DNA from: Burkholderia gladioli
GTDB taxonomy: Bacteria; Pseudomonadota; Gammaproteobacteria; Burkholderiales; Burkholderiaceae
NCBI RefSeq assembly: GCF_000959725.1
Contig: NZ_CP009323.1
Span: forward strand, 2,232,001 to 2,296,000
Direction of reading: 5' to 3'
Length of the DNA stretch: 64,000 bases
The position numbers and the translations under genes are program-made. Shown here in pieces: positions 22,190-36,559 of this stretch (the first letter of the stretch is position 1; the number at the start of each line of letters is the position of its first letter). A model generated the notes under the pieces. The model did no database searches, was not told the origin of the DNA, and worked only from the letters and a program-made list of their open reading frames with translations.

Positions 22190-23620
22190 TTACTTCGCGG
22201 GCGCGCGCCCGTAGTTGTCCTCGAAGCGAACGATATCGTCCTCGCCGAGGTACGCGCCGGACTGGACCTCGATCAGCTCCAGCGGGATCTTGCCGGGATT
22301 GCGCAGGCGGTGGGTCGCGCCGAGCGGGATATAGGTGGACTGGTTTTCCGTCAACAGGATTTCCTTGTCGCCGTTCGTGACGAGCGCCGTGCCTTTCACG
22401 ACGATCCAGTGCTCGGCACGATGGTGATGCATCTGCAGGCTCAGCTGTGCCGACGGGTTCACCACGATGCGCTTGACCTGGAAGCGGTCGCCCTCGTCGA
22501 TGCCCTCGTAAGCGCCCCAGGGACGCACCACGCGCCGATGCGTGACGGACTCATGGCGCCCTGAGGCATTGAGCTGTTCAACCACCTTCTTCACGTCCTG
22601 CACATGATCTCGATGGACCACCAGGACGGCATCGGCGGTTTCGACCACGACCAGGTTGTCGACGCCGATCGTGGCTACCATCCGGTGTTCGGCACGGACA
22701 TACGAATTGCTGGTCGATTCGCAGAACACGTCGCCGATCACGGTGGTGCCATTCTCGTCGGTTTCGGCGAGATCGGCCAAGGCGCCCCACGAACCGATGT
22801 CGTTCCAGCCGAGATTGTCGGTGGCAACGACGGCGGCATGCTCGGTCCGTTCCATCACGGCGTAGTCGATCGAGATGTTGGGGCTTGCCGCGAAGGCGGC
22901 CGGATCGAGCCGGACGAAATCGTTGTCGTGTGACGCACCCTCGAGCGCTGCCTGCGACAGCCGTGCAATCTCGGGCTCGAGCCGCTGCAGTTCCTGCAGA
23001 TAGGTCGATGCCTTCAGCATGAACATGCCGCTGTTCCAGTAGTACTCGCCCGACCGGACGAATTCTTCCGCGGTCGCCATGTCGGGTTTTTCGACGAAGG
23101 CGTCCACGCAGTGGGCTTGCGCATCACCGTCGAACGGCTTGCCGCGGCGGATATAGCCGAATCCCGTGTGAGCACGGTCGGGAGGGATGCCGAAGGTGAC
23201 CAGGTAGCCGTCGCTTGCGACCGCTGCCGCGGCGTGCGCCGCCGAGGCGAAGGCGGCCTGGTTCAGGATGGCGTGATCGGATGGCAGGACCAGCAGCAGC
23301 GCGTCCGGCGACTCCTTCAGGGCCATGTGCGCGGCCACCGCGATCGCGGGTGCCGTGTTGCGGCCGACGGGTTCCAGCACGATCGATGACGGTTCGATGC
23401 CGACCTGCCGCAGTTGCTCGGCGACCAGGAAGCGTTGCTCGTTGTTCGTCAGGATGATGGGTTTGGCGATACCCGGCAAATGACGTACGCGCAGGGCTGT
23501 CTGCTGGATCAGCGTATCGTCGCCGGTCAGCTTGAGATATTGCTTGGGATATCCACCGCGCGACATCGGCCAGAGTCGCGTACCACTGCCACCGCACAAA
23601 ATTACCGGGAAGATGCTCAT
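22190..23620 (-). CDS. manC: Mannose-1-phosphate guanylyltransferase / mannose-6-phosphate isomerase ManC
   Basis: This 476-residue type II bifunctional enzyme supplies GDP-mannose. The N-terminal pyrophosphorylase has ILCGGSGTRLWPMSR and VDAFVEKPD. The C-terminal cupin (about 360-470) has RPWGAYE, QMHHHRAEHWIVVKGTA and NQSTYIPLGATHRL, the isomerase domain. GDP-mannose would feed gmd and rmd at 34628-36559. No phosphomannomutase (ManB) is in the window, so mannose-1-phosphate must come from elsewhere. The start at 23620 (MSIFPVILCGG) is canonical. Confidence 0.97.
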   Translation of the reverse strand: MSIFPVILCGGSGTRLWPMSRGGYPKQYLKLTGDDTLIQQTALRVRHLPGIAKPIILTNNEQRFLVAEQLRQVGIEPSSIVLEPVGRNTAPAIAVAAHMALKESPDALLLVLPSDHAILNQAAFASAAHAAAAVASDGYLVTFGIPPDRAHTGFGYIRRGKPFDGDAQAHCVDAFVEKPDMATAEEFVRSGEYYWNSGMFMLKASTYLQELQRLEPEIARLSQAALEGASHDNDFVRLDPAAFAASPNISIDYAVMERTEHAAVVATDNLGWNDIGSWGALADLAETDENGTTVIGDVFCESTSNSYVRAEHRMVATIGVDNLVVVETADAVLVVHRDHVQDVKKVVEQLNASGRHESVTHRRVVRPWGAYEGIDEGDRFQVKRIVVNPSAQLSLQMHHHRAEHWIVVKGTALVTNGDKEILLTENQSTYIPLGATHRLRNPGKIPLELIEVQSGAYLGEDDIVRFEDNYGRAPAK

Positions 23621-23694
23621 GTCTGAATCTCGGATGTGAATACTGTCAACGATTGCGGATTGTCCAGATGCGTCGTTTCGCTGCAACGCGAGTC

Positions 23695-25749
23695 TTATTC
23701 GATGCGTCGTACGAGTGAATTCCGTCGATGCCCGGCTTGCCGATATCGCCAGCCGAGATGAATCAGCGCGTTCGTGATCCAGCGGAATGCCTTGAGGGCA
23801 GGGCGCCGCCAGTTGCGTCCCTGGGCGCGCAGCGGCCGCCTCGCGGCCGTTGCCAGCCGCCGGACCACGGCCTCGGGCGTAGTATAAAGAGCTAGGCGCC
23901 AGTTCCAATATATCGGATAGCGTATCAGCGTCCCGGCCGTCAGCATGTCCAGTGTCAAGACACGCTCTCGCCACGGCTGGGGGCTGATGGCATCGTCGGT
24001 CAGACCCCAGCCGGCATAGAAGGGCAGGCCATAGGTGAATACCGGCTTGCCGCGCAGCAGGGCGTCGAAACCCGATAGCGACGAGAGCGTGTGTACCTCG
24101 TCGGCGGCCTCGATCAGGGAGACGATGTCTGAATCGAGGTCGACGACGTCGGCGAGGCGTTGTGCCTGGACCAGGCCGTTGCGATTGCCCGAGAGTACAT
24201 CTGGATGGGGCTTGTAGACGATGCAGTCTGTCGGGCGCCGTTCGCGCACCGCCGCGAGCAGGCCTTCGGCGGTGTTGACCGCGCCGGTGCCGAGCCGGAT
24301 CGAGGCGTCGTCCGCGACCTGGCCCGGGACCAGGATCACGCGGCGCCCCACCGGCCTGGGCCAGGTGGGGCGGTGTCGACCCAGGTTGTACTTGGTGATG
24401 CCGAATTCGACGATGCTGTGGCGTAGCGCTGCCGCACGCGCGAGTTCGGCGGCGTCGAAGCCCGCCGTGTTCAGGATTCGTGTCAGGTCGCTCGGGGCGC
24501 TGGCGTCGAAATAGAGATTGCTGCCGTCGATGACCTGGCTGCACGGCGGGCTCATGTCGGAGCCCAGTTCGGCGGAATGAATGAAACCGTCCTCGATGCG
24601 GTAGTGGCGCGTGTCTCGTGGCGCGCCATCTCGCAGCCGCGCTCCCCACAATGCCGCGCATTCATGCCGACCGATGTCGGCGATTCCGCGCGCCCAGCGG
24701 AGGGTGCCGCCGCCCGCCGAAAGATAAGGGGTTGCGAGGCGACGCTTCCACCACTGGAAGCGCAGGCCGACGACATGGTCGAGCTCGCGGAATCGTTCGG
24801 CAACCTGATATTGCAACTGGAGCGCGTCGAGCACGTGCTCCAGCGTGCCGAGCTGCTCCCGCTCGGTGTCGAGATAGTGCGTCAGCCGCATGAAAGTCGT
24901 GTCGAACCAGGCGGCCAATGTCGGTCGCGCGTGCCGCTTCGGGAATGCATGAAGGTCGGTCGTGAAGCCCCAGCCGGCGTAGTAGGGGCGGCCGTAGACG
25001 AAGGTGGGGCGATCCGCGAGAATCGCGCCCATTCCCTCGGCGGCACCGACCGTATACACCTGGCTGAAATACGGCAACCAGGCGCGCAGCGAGTATTCCG
25101 GGCGCAGCACGCGCAATTCGCGTGGGAGTACACCGCATCTGGACGACAACCACGGGCCGCGACCCGGATCCGACGAGGGGGCCAGCCAGAATTCCGCATC
25201 GGGGTGGCTGGCAAGCGCTTCGTCGACCATCGCGCGAAAATCGGCAATGCGGCGGCTTTGGTACCCACGTGGCGAGGAGCCTGAAATCAGGCGCTCGTCG
25301 ATCAGGAGGACGCGCCGCCGAGCCGTTGCCATGAACTCGGCATCGGGTAACTGGGCCGCCTTGCGGCGCGGATGCAGCGCATCGCTGTCGAGCAGGCGCT
25401 GCATCAGGGCCTGCGTGCGCCCTTCATCGTGGCGCGCCGAGGCGGACAGGGCCTGCTCGATTGCAACGCCGAGCGGGTCCTCATGGCCGCACTCGAGCGG
25501 AATCGAGAACCAGGACAGCGGTGCCAGGCCGAGCGAGGCGCGAGGGGCGATCGGCCCCGCGTAGGCGGCCTGGGTGTCGGGCCGCAGCCGGCGTGCGACC
25601 GTGGCCAGCAGGCGGCCGCCGCGAGCTTCGGGCCAGAGCCACCGGCTTCGGCGGGTCAACCAGCCGAGCAGACGATAGCCGTGCGCGAGGTAGATCGCAT
25701 CGAACTGCGGGTCGGTCGATCCGGACAGCGGGGCTGGATATTCGGACAT
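23695..25749 (-). CDS. wcbA: Capsule linker Kdo-transferase-like protein WcbA (KpsC family)
   Basis: This 684-residue protein is a KpsC family member with two copies of the same fold. The repeats can be seen directly: YGRPYYAGWGFTTD near residue 255 and YGLPFYAGWGLTDD near residue 580, each preceded by a Gly-rich GFDALLRGKP-type loop. In E. coli, KpsC and KpsS build the beta-Kdo linker on lyso-phosphatidylglycerol for ABC-exported capsules. The start (ATG 25749) abuts the stop of wcbB. The symbol follows the B. pseudomallei CPS-I locus. Confidence 0.9.
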   Translation of the reverse strand: MSEYPAPLSGSTDPQFDAIYLAHGYRLLGWLTRRSRWLWPEARGGRLLATVARRLRPDTQAAYAGPIAPRASLGLAPLSWFSIPLECGHEDPLGVAIEQALSASARHDEGRTQALMQRLLDSDALHPRRKAAQLPDAEFMATARRRVLLIDERLISGSSPRGYQSRRIADFRAMVDEALASHPDAEFWLAPSSDPGRGPWLSSRCGVLPRELRVLRPEYSLRAWLPYFSQVYTVGAAEGMGAILADRPTFVYGRPYYAGWGFTTDLHAFPKRHARPTLAAWFDTTFMRLTHYLDTEREQLGTLEHVLDALQLQYQVAERFRELDHVVGLRFQWWKRRLATPYLSAGGGTLRWARGIADIGRHECAALWGARLRDGAPRDTRHYRIEDGFIHSAELGSDMSPPCSQVIDGSNLYFDASAPSDLTRILNTAGFDAAELARAAALRHSIVEFGITKYNLGRHRPTWPRPVGRRVILVPGQVADDASIRLGTGAVNTAEGLLAAVRERRPTDCIVYKPHPDVLSGNRNGLVQAQRLADVVDLDSDIVSLIEAADEVHTLSSLSGFDALLRGKPVFTYGLPFYAGWGLTDDAISPQPWRERVLTLDMLTAGTLIRYPIYWNWRLALYTTPEAVVRRLATAARRPLRAQGRNWRRPALKAFRWITNALIHLGWRYRQAGHRRNSLVRRIE

Positions 25750-26907
25750 CTAATTGAGTGTGCCGATGAAGCTGTCGACGCACGCGAAATGGGTGCTCCA
25801 TGTCGGTGCGCCGAATTGTTCGATGCGGGACATCTGCTGCTGTCGTGCCTCGCTGCCGGGGGCGGCATACGCCATGATCCGGTCGGCCCACGCCGGGCCG
25901 TCGAGTGGATCGAGATAATCTGGCGTGTCGGAGGCAATTTCATGAAAAACGTCGAGATTGCTCGCGAGCACCGGAACGCGCGAGGCGAGCGCCTCCACGA
26001 GCGGCATGCCGTAGCCCTCGACGAAAGATGGAAACAACAGGGCCCGCGCATGCCGGAGCAGCGCATGCAGGCGCTCGTCGCTGCATTCGGACTCCTCCAC
26101 GACGAACTGCCGTAGCGGTGTGCATCGCTCCAGCATGTCGACGACATTTTCGCATTCCCAGCCCCGACGTCCGATGATCACGAGTTTCGGCGCGCGCGCG
26201 CCGTGGCGCTCGACCAGGCTGCGCCATACGTGCAGCATCAGCCAATGATTCTTGCGCGGCTCGATGGTTCCCAGCATGAGGAAGTAGGGCTCGCCGATCG
26301 GGTCGGGGCAGGGCTGGTGCGCGGTGATGCCGGGCGCGAGACGGGCGATCGTGCAGGGTGGTGTCGGCAGGCCGGCTGCCCGTGCCTCCTGTTCGATCGA
26401 ATCCAGCGTCGCCCGCGAGTTCGCGATGAGCCCGCTTGCATGTCGCAATGCCGTGCGGATGCGCAGGCGATGCATCTGCTCGACGCCGGGCCGGCAATAT
26501 TCCGCGTGAGTCAAGGGAATCAGGTCGTGGACCATGAACACCGACCGAGCGTTGCGGCCGGCCATGGCTCTGTAGTAGCGTGTGTGCTCCATGCCGGAAT
26601 GGCTGGTATGGAGCAGGACGGCATGTTCGAAGCGTGTTCTGCTTAGCGCGCCCATCAGTGCGCGCGCAACCATGCCGCGCAGCGCCCAGCGGTCGCGCGG
26701 GCCTGGTGTCGAGAGCAGCAGGTCGAAGAGACGTTCGGAATCTCGCCGGTTCAGAACGATCGAACGGCCTTGCTCGCTGAGGACAGCGAGTGCGTGGTTG
26801 CCGTATTTCCGGACGTAGGCCAGGCCGACCCGGTCGACCCCGGTGGGAATCAAGCCATCGTGACGGCGGGTGACGATACGCGTGACGTCGAGAAGTATTT
26901 GTGTCAC
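25750..26907 (-). CDS. wcbB: Glycosyltransferase family 4 protein WcbB
   Basis: This is a 385-residue GT4 (GT-B fold) transferase. The acceptor half opens with ILLDVTRIVTRR and PTGVDRV. The donor half has GTIEPRKNHW, LVIIGRRGWE and the catalytic FPSFVEGYGMPLVEAL. The start is uncertain: a GTG at 26907 gives the family-like MTQILLDVTR, and the frame can also begin at a TTG at 26955. It shares an operon with wcbA and manC, so an early role in capsule chain or linker assembly is plausible. Confidence 0.86.
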   Translation of the reverse strand: MTQILLDVTRIVTRRHDGLIPTGVDRVGLAYVRKYGNHALAVLSEQGRSIVLNRRDSERLFDLLLSTPGPRDRWALRGMVARALMGALSRTRFEHAVLLHTSHSGMEHTRYYRAMAGRNARSVFMVHDLIPLTHAEYCRPGVEQMHRLRIRTALRHASGLIANSRATLDSIEQEARAAGLPTPPCTIARLAPGITAHQPCPDPIGEPYFLMLGTIEPRKNHWLMLHVWRSLVERHGARAPKLVIIGRRGWECENVVDMLERCTPLRQFVVEESECSDERLHALLRHARALLFPSFVEGYGMPLVEALASRVPVLASNLDVFHEIASDTPDYLDPLDGPAWADRIMAYAAPGSEARQQQMSRIEQFGAPTWSTHFACVDSFIGTLN

Positions 26908-27076
26908 TCGAATGTCGTTAATGGATGTTTCGGGTGGCAAACGGTTGCTGTACAAATTATTACAAGCGCGTCGGCCCGGACGGTTATGCTCGGTCCGGTC
27001 TGCAAAAAACTAGTTTATTGCATCTACTAACGTGCGACAATTCAGATCCGTAGATTTTCCGTTCCCCTGGCAACAC
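26908..27076. promoter_or_regulatory. Divergent AT-rich region between wcbB and wcbC
   Basis: This divergent gap is visibly richer in A and T than the flanks (for example ACAAATTATTACAAG at 26952 on). It must hold the promoters of two capsule operons. I cannot place a convincing -35/-10 pair on either strand, and I find no JUMPstart/ops (GGCGGTAG) element for RfaH. Confidence 0.45.
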
Positions 27077-28264
27077 ATGTCGCTTTTGCTCCGTTGTGTT
27101 ACGTGTTCGGTCCTTGTCAGCGGTGCGCTGGTCGGCTGCTCGACCATTCCGACATCGGGGCCCAGCCGGTCCGCGATTGTCCAATCCGGCAATGGGTCCG
27201 CCGAGGCGACGGCCGGCATGGCAGGAATCCAGGTCGTCGACCTGACCGATTCCATCGCGCGTCAGCTGTATGCCGAACGTGAGCAGGGTGATTTCGCGAC
27301 CACGCTGGGTATCGATACACACTTTCGCCAGCAACTGGGGATCGGCGACACGATCGAGGTGTCGATCTGGGAGGCGCCGCCCGCGACGTTGTTCGGCGCC
27401 GCGCAACTCGACACGCGCAGTAGCGGCGCAAGCTCGCCGAGCAATGCCCACGTGACGGTGTTGCCCGACCAGACCATCGACGGCGACGGCAATATCAACG
27501 TACCGTTCGTCGGCGCGGTCAAGGCTCAGGGCAAGACACCGACGCAGCTCGAACGCGACATCACGTTGCGCCTGAAGAATATGGCGCACGATCCCCAGGT
27601 GCTGGTGAAACTGTCACGAAACGTAACTTCCTACGTCACCGTGGTGGGCGACGTGGCCTCGAGCAACCGGATGCAGCTGTCGGCGCGGGGCGAGCGTCTG
27701 CTCGATGCGTTGGCCAGTGCTGGCGGCGTGCGTCAGCCGATCGACAAGATCACCTTGCAGGTCACGCGCGGCGACAAGGTTGCGTCCTTGCCGTTGCAGA
27801 CCGTGATTCGCGATCCGCGCCAGAATGTGCCGCTGCATGCCGGCGACGTGGTCACGGCGCTGTACCAGCCCTACAGCTTCACCGCGCTCGGCGCGACGGG
27901 CAAGAATCAGGAAATCAATTTCGAGGCACAGGGCATCTCGCTGGCCCAGGCGATCGCACGCGCAGGCGGCCTGGAAGATTCGCGCTCGGATGCGCAGGGC
28001 GTGTTCATTTTCCGCCTGGAGGACGCCAATGCCTTGCCGTGGCCCGTCAAGCCGGTACGCACCACGGCGGATGGCAAGGTTCCCGTCATCTATCGCATGA
28101 ATTTGAAAGATCCGAGCGCATTTTTCACGGCACAGAGTTTCGTGATGGATAACAAGGATCTGCTGTACGTATCGAATGCACCGATTACCGAACTTCAGAA
28201 AGTTTTAAATCTGGTGTTCTCGGTTGCTTATCCTGTCGTGACGGGTGTCCAATCGTTCAAATAA
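27077..28264 (+). CDS. wcbC: Outer membrane capsule export lipoprotein WcbC (Wza/KpsD-type, OPX family)
   Basis: This 395-residue protein forms the periplasmic and outer-membrane channel of capsule export. The lipoprotein signal peptide ends at LVGC (Cys about residue 20), which favours the ATG at 27077 over a GTG at 27032. The polysaccharide export domain (about 95-200: IGDTIEVSIWE, VPFVGAVKAQGKT) is followed by SLBB-like domains (VVGDVASSNRM, LLDALASAGGV and LAQAIARAGGLED). It pairs with WcbD, Wzm and Wzt encoded at 38962-41565. Confidence 0.92.
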   Translation: MSLLLRCVTCSVLVSGALVGCSTIPTSGPSRSAIVQSGNGSAEATAGMAGIQVVDLTDSIARQLYAEREQGDFATTLGIDTHFRQQLGIGDTIEVSIWEAPPATLFGAAQLDTRSSGASSPSNAHVTVLPDQTIDGDGNINVPFVGAVKAQGKTPTQLERDITLRLKNMAHDPQVLVKLSRNVTSYVTVVGDVASSNRMQLSARGERLLDALASAGGVRQPIDKITLQVTRGDKVASLPLQTVIRDPRQNVPLHAGDVVTALYQPYSFTALGATGKNQEINFEAQGISLAQAIARAGGLEDSRSDAQGVFIFRLEDANALPWPVKPVRTTADGKVPVIYRMNLKDPSAFFTAQSFVMDNKDLLYVSNAPITELQKVLNLVFSVAYPVVTGVQSFK

Positions 28265-28502
28265 GAATTAAGGGTCGGCATATCGCACGGGTACGAAAAT
28301 TCGCTGCGATATGCTTTCATCTGACGTGACGTCCAATGGATTGCCGGATTTGTCGAATCGCGGCGGTCGTGATTCTCGATCGATTTGCTTGGCGGGCAAC
28401 TGGCATGGTATTGCCGGCAGGATAGATTGGATCGGATGACTGCGCAGGGGAGGCGCATATCCTGGAAATGATGTCGATTCGTCAAGGTTGGGAAGCGGAC
28501 AG

Positions 28503-31184
28503 ATGATTACTTCCTATGCCCAGAATTTTGAAGATGTCATGCTCTGGCGTGCGCTGTCGCACATCGATAGCGGCTTTTACATCGATATCGGTGCACAGGA
28601 CCCGCTGGTCGATTCGGTCAGTCTGGTGTTCTATGAGCGCGGATGGCGAGGTATTCATGTCGAACCGACGGCTCGCTATGCCAATGCGCTGAGAGCCCAT
28701 CGGCCCGACGAGACGGTGGTCCAGGCTGCGGTCGCGGCTCAATCCGGCGTGCTGAACTTCTTCGAGATCGTCGGGACCGGCATTTCGACGGCCGACCCGG
28801 TGATTGCCGAGGGGCATCGAGAGCGCGGCTTCGAACTGACCGAGATCGTCGTGCCCTGTGTATCGCTGGCGGAGATCTTCGCGATGCATGCCGGTCGCGA
28901 GGCGCACTGGCTCAAGATCGATGTCGAGGGTTTCGAATCGTCGGTACTGCGAAGTTGGGCGGATTCGCCGGCTCGTCCCTGGATCGTGGTCATCGAAAGC
29001 ACGCTGCCGCTCACGCAGACGCTCAGTCACGAGAAGTGGGAGGCACTGCTCCTGGATCGGGGCTACGAGGCAGTCTATTTTGACGGACTGAATCGTTTCT
29101 ATCTGAGCGCGGAACATCCTGAGTTGCGTGCGGCATTCGGCGCGCCGCCCAATGTATTCGATGCGTTTCGCCTGAATGGGACAGCCAATGCGCCGTTTCA
29201 CGGCTTGTTGCATGAGCGCCTTCAGCAAACCACCGAGCAGATGCAGAAGACCCTGCAGGTGCGCGAAACGGAACTGCGGGACGAGGCGGCCGCGGCGGTT
29301 CGCGAACTGCGAGGGCAGCTTGCCTGCGCTCGGTCGAGGGAGTCAGCGGCGCTGGAATCGCTTGCGGGGGTGGCCGGGCAACTGCGACGGGCCCGCGGGA
29401 CGGTATCGTCGGCCGATGGCGCGGGACGACACGATGATCGGCTGATCGACGAAGTGGATCGTCTCGAACGCCTCTACTCGCGCGAGAGGGAGGCGTATCG
29501 CGACGATGACCGGTTGATGGCCGGGCATCTCGAGACTTTGCGCGATGAATGTGCGCGACTGATCAGGGCGGGTGCCGCCCACGATGCGGTATTGGCCGAC
29601 GCGCTGCGCGGTGCCGAAGCGGCCACCTCGCGCGAATCGGCCGCCTTGCGTCAAACTCGCGATCAGATGATTCGGCAGCAGCAGGATCATCGGGCCGAAT
29701 TGGCACTGCAGGCGGCGCACGCCGAGCGGCGCGAGGCAGTGACGGCTGCGCTTCATGCACAGGCGCTGGAGCGTGCCGCCGCCGCGTTGCACGAGGCAAG
29801 GGCTGCGCGACGCACTGTCGAGCAGCGCCACGCCGAGCAGCGGCGGCAGCTTTCGGTGCGCCTGCGTTTGATCCGGCGCCGCAACCGATTGCTGCGGCAG
29901 TTTGCCTTGAAGCGCGAGCGCCAACTGGAAAATGAACTGCTTGATGTGAATCGGCGCCATGAGGCGGCATTGCGCATCAATGCGATCGAGTCCAGTGCGC
30001 GCGAGTCCCGACTCGTCATTGAACTCGAGTCGGCACGGCGCGAATTCGAGAGCAAAGCTCGAGAATGGAGCGACAGCAAACAGCAGATGAGCCACGAGCT
30101 GGCGGGGTTGCGAGCGCTTCTGGAAACGGAGCGTCGCGACTTCACGCAGCGCGATGCGCAAGCGTTCGAGCGAATCGTCGACATCGAGCGCCGTTATGCG
30201 AGGGCCGACGCGAAAGCCGTTGAATTGTCCGGCGTGATCGAGGACATCCGGCTGTCGTTTGGCTGGAAGATCATGGCGCCATTGCGTGCCGTGTTCGACA
30301 AGAGGCTTGCTGCCGACATGGCGGCTCTGGTCACGGACGACGCCGCCGATCGTGGTGTTTTGTCCGACAAAAATGCGTCGCATCCCATGCAAGTCCGGCT
30401 GTCGCATGGTTCGACGGCGGAAAATCAATCACCTGCATCCACGGAACGAAACATGAGCGATATTTTGAGCCGAGCCCTGACGGAAAGTGGGGAAGTGCCG
30501 CGCGGCGGCCCGCATCGGTTACGTGATTTCATGGCCGTCGATGATGCGGGATTCGTGGTTCTAGCTTACCGTGTGCTGCTGCGTCGCGATCCCGATCCCG
30601 ATGGTTTTGGCCATTTCCTCGAACGCGCGCGCCGCGGCGATTCGCGTGTCAGGATTCTCGATGCGATTGCCGAGTCCGACGAAGGGAAGCTCAACAAGGT
30701 CACGGTGATCGGCCTGGGTTCCGCGGTATCGCGGCTCAAGTTCGCGGCGTTGCCCGTGATCGGCCCGATCTTCGGCAAGATCTGGGGCTACGACGAGCAG
30801 CGCGAACTCGCCGTGCGGCGCTTCGCGTCGATCGAGTCGCGCCTGGAGTCGATTGCGGCCAATCAGGCTGCCTTGCTGGCGAATCATGAGCGCAAGACGG
30901 CCGATATCCAGGTCTCGATCGCCGCGCTGTCGGCGCGCTTCGATACACTCAGCGCCCATATTTCGACCTCCTACGCCGCCGCGGCATCCGATGTCGCGTC
31001 GGCGGCTGCCGGAAACCCCGATCTACCGGCCGGCCTCGCCGCGGGCGTACCCGGCGACACCTCCCCGAAATCGGTGCATGCTGCTCCGGTGGTCCTGACC
31101 GAGCCGGATGCGCGACAGGTGATGCTCAGCCTGAGTTCCCTGGTCGGCGCATCTCGCGAGGCACGCATGCTGGCTGCGCGCTAA
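28503..31184 (+). CDS. FkbM-type methyltransferase fused to long coiled coil and DUF4214-like domain
   Basis: This 893-residue protein has three parts. Residues 10-205 match FkbM methyltransferases (YIDIGAQDP, VEPTARYANAL, WLKIDVEGFE). Residues 230-600 are an almost uninterrupted Arg/Glu/Ala/Gln-rich coiled coil. A FGWKIMAPLRAV motif follows at about 580-600, the variant of the S-WRIT-PLR motif common in surface-polysaccharide proteins. A DUF4214-like segment (YRVLLRRDPDPDGFGHFLE, about 680-730) and a second short coiled coil end the protein. The ATG at 28503 has GGAAGCGGA upstream. I infer chain-end methylation, possibly with a length-measuring role. Confidence 0.8.
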   Translation: MITSYAQNFEDVMLWRALSHIDSGFYIDIGAQDPLVDSVSLVFYERGWRGIHVEPTARYANALRAHRPDETVVQAAVAAQSGVLNFFEIVGTGISTADPVIAEGHRERGFELTEIVVPCVSLAEIFAMHAGREAHWLKIDVEGFESSVLRSWADSPARPWIVVIESTLPLTQTLSHEKWEALLLDRGYEAVYFDGLNRFYLSAEHPELRAAFGAPPNVFDAFRLNGTANAPFHGLLHERLQQTTEQMQKTLQVRETELRDEAAAAVRELRGQLACARSRESAALESLAGVAGQLRRARGTVSSADGAGRHDDRLIDEVDRLERLYSREREAYRDDDRLMAGHLETLRDECARLIRAGAAHDAVLADALRGAEAATSRESAALRQTRDQMIRQQQDHRAELALQAAHAERREAVTAALHAQALERAAAALHEARAARRTVEQRHAEQRRQLSVRLRLIRRRNRLLRQFALKRERQLENELLDVNRRHEAALRINAIESSARESRLVIELESARREFESKAREWSDSKQQMSHELAGLRALLETERRDFTQRDAQAFERIVDIERRYARADAKAVELSGVIEDIRLSFGWKIMAPLRAVFDKRLAADMAALVTDDAADRGVLSDKNASHPMQVRLSHGSTAENQSPASTERNMSDILSRALTESGEVPRGGPHRLRDFMAVDDAGFVVLAYRVLLRRDPDPDGFGHFLERARRGDSRVRILDAIAESDEGKLNKVTVIGLGSAVSRLKFAALPVIGPIFGKIWGYDEQRELAVRRFASIESRLESIAANQAALLANHERKTADIQVSIAALSARFDTLSAHISTSYAAAASDVASAAAGNPDLPAGLAAGVPGDTSPKSVHAAPVVLTEPDARQVMLSLSSLVGASREARMLAAR

Positions 31185-31256
31185 GCCCTCACTTCGATCG
31201 ATCGTTGCCATCGCAAGGCGGCCGTCCCCACGAGATAATTTCGAGATTATTCGGTC

Positions 31257-35662
<4,406 letters not shown>

Positions 35663-35665
35663 CCG

Positions 35666-36559
35666 ATGACGAAGGTACTCATCACGGGAATCGGCGGATT
35701 CACCGGCCGCCATCTCGCGCGTGAGCTGGAACGGCGGGGCTGCGAGGTCGAGGGGCTCGTCCATCGGCCGGTTGCCGGATTGGCATGGCCGGCCCATGTC
35801 TGCGATCTGCTCGATCGCGACGGAATGGGCGCGCTGATCGCGGCATTGCGTCCGGACGTGGTGATTCATCTGGCTGCGATCGCCTTCGTCGCGCATGGCG
35901 ACGTCGGGGCGGTGTACCAGACGAACATCATGGGGACCCGCAACCTGCTCGATGCGATCACGTCGGCCGGCTGCCCGCCGCGTGCCGTGCTGGTGGCCAG
36001 CAGCGCCAATGTCTACGGCAACACCGACCGTGGAGTGATCGACGAGTCGGTACCGCCGAACCCCGCAAACGACTACGCCATCAGCAAACTTGCGATGGAG
36101 CGCGTGGCGGCGCTTTGGAGCGATCGTTTGCCGATCACGATAGTGCGTCCGTTCAATTACACCGGGGCAGGGCAGGCCGCCAATTTTGTTCTGCCGAAGA
36201 TCGTCGATAATTTCCGCAACCGTTCGCCGGTACTCGAGCTCGGGAACCTAGACGTGATCCGCGATTTCTCCGATGTTCGGATGGTGGTACGGGCCTACGC
36301 CGATCTGATTGCCGGCAAGTGGGCAGGCGAGACCTTCAATGTCTGTTCGGGCAACGGGTATTCGCTGCAGGACATCCTGGAGATGATGCGGTCTCTCACG
36401 CAGCACGATCCCGAGATCCGCGTGAATCCGAATTTCGTGCGGGCCAACGAGGTCCATCGTCTGATCGGCGACAATCGTCGGCTTGCCACGGCGATCGGCT
36501 CCCTCGATATCGTGCCCTTGCAAGAGACGCTGGCGTGGATGCTGGAGAGCGGGCGGTGA
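35666..36559 (+). CDS. rmd: GDP-6-deoxy-4-keto-D-mannose reductase (GDP-D-rhamnose synthesis)
   Basis: This 297-residue extended SDR has TGIGGFTGRHLA, ASSANVYGN and the YAISKLAME catalytic Tyr/Lys. It resembles RMD (reduction only, giving GDP-D-rhamnose) more than the epimerase/reductase WcaG that gives GDP-L-fucose. RMD is the partner of GMD in A-band D-rhamnan synthesis of Pseudomonas. The distinction from GDP-talose reductases cannot be proven by eye. Its stop overlaps the next glycosyltransferase start (GTGA). Confidence 0.86.
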   Translation: MTKVLITGIGGFTGRHLARELERRGCEVEGLVHRPVAGLAWPAHVCDLLDRDGMGALIAALRPDVVIHLAAIAFVAHGDVGAVYQTNIMGTRNLLDAITSAGCPPRAVLVASSANVYGNTDRGVIDESVPPNPANDYAISKLAMERVAALWSDRLPITIVRPFNYTGAGQAANFVLPKIVDNFRNRSPVLELGNLDVIRDFSDVRMVVRAYADLIAGKWAGETFNVCSGNGYSLQDILEMMRSLTQHDPEIRVNPNFVRANEVHRLIGDNRRLATAIGSLDIVPLQETLAWMLESGR

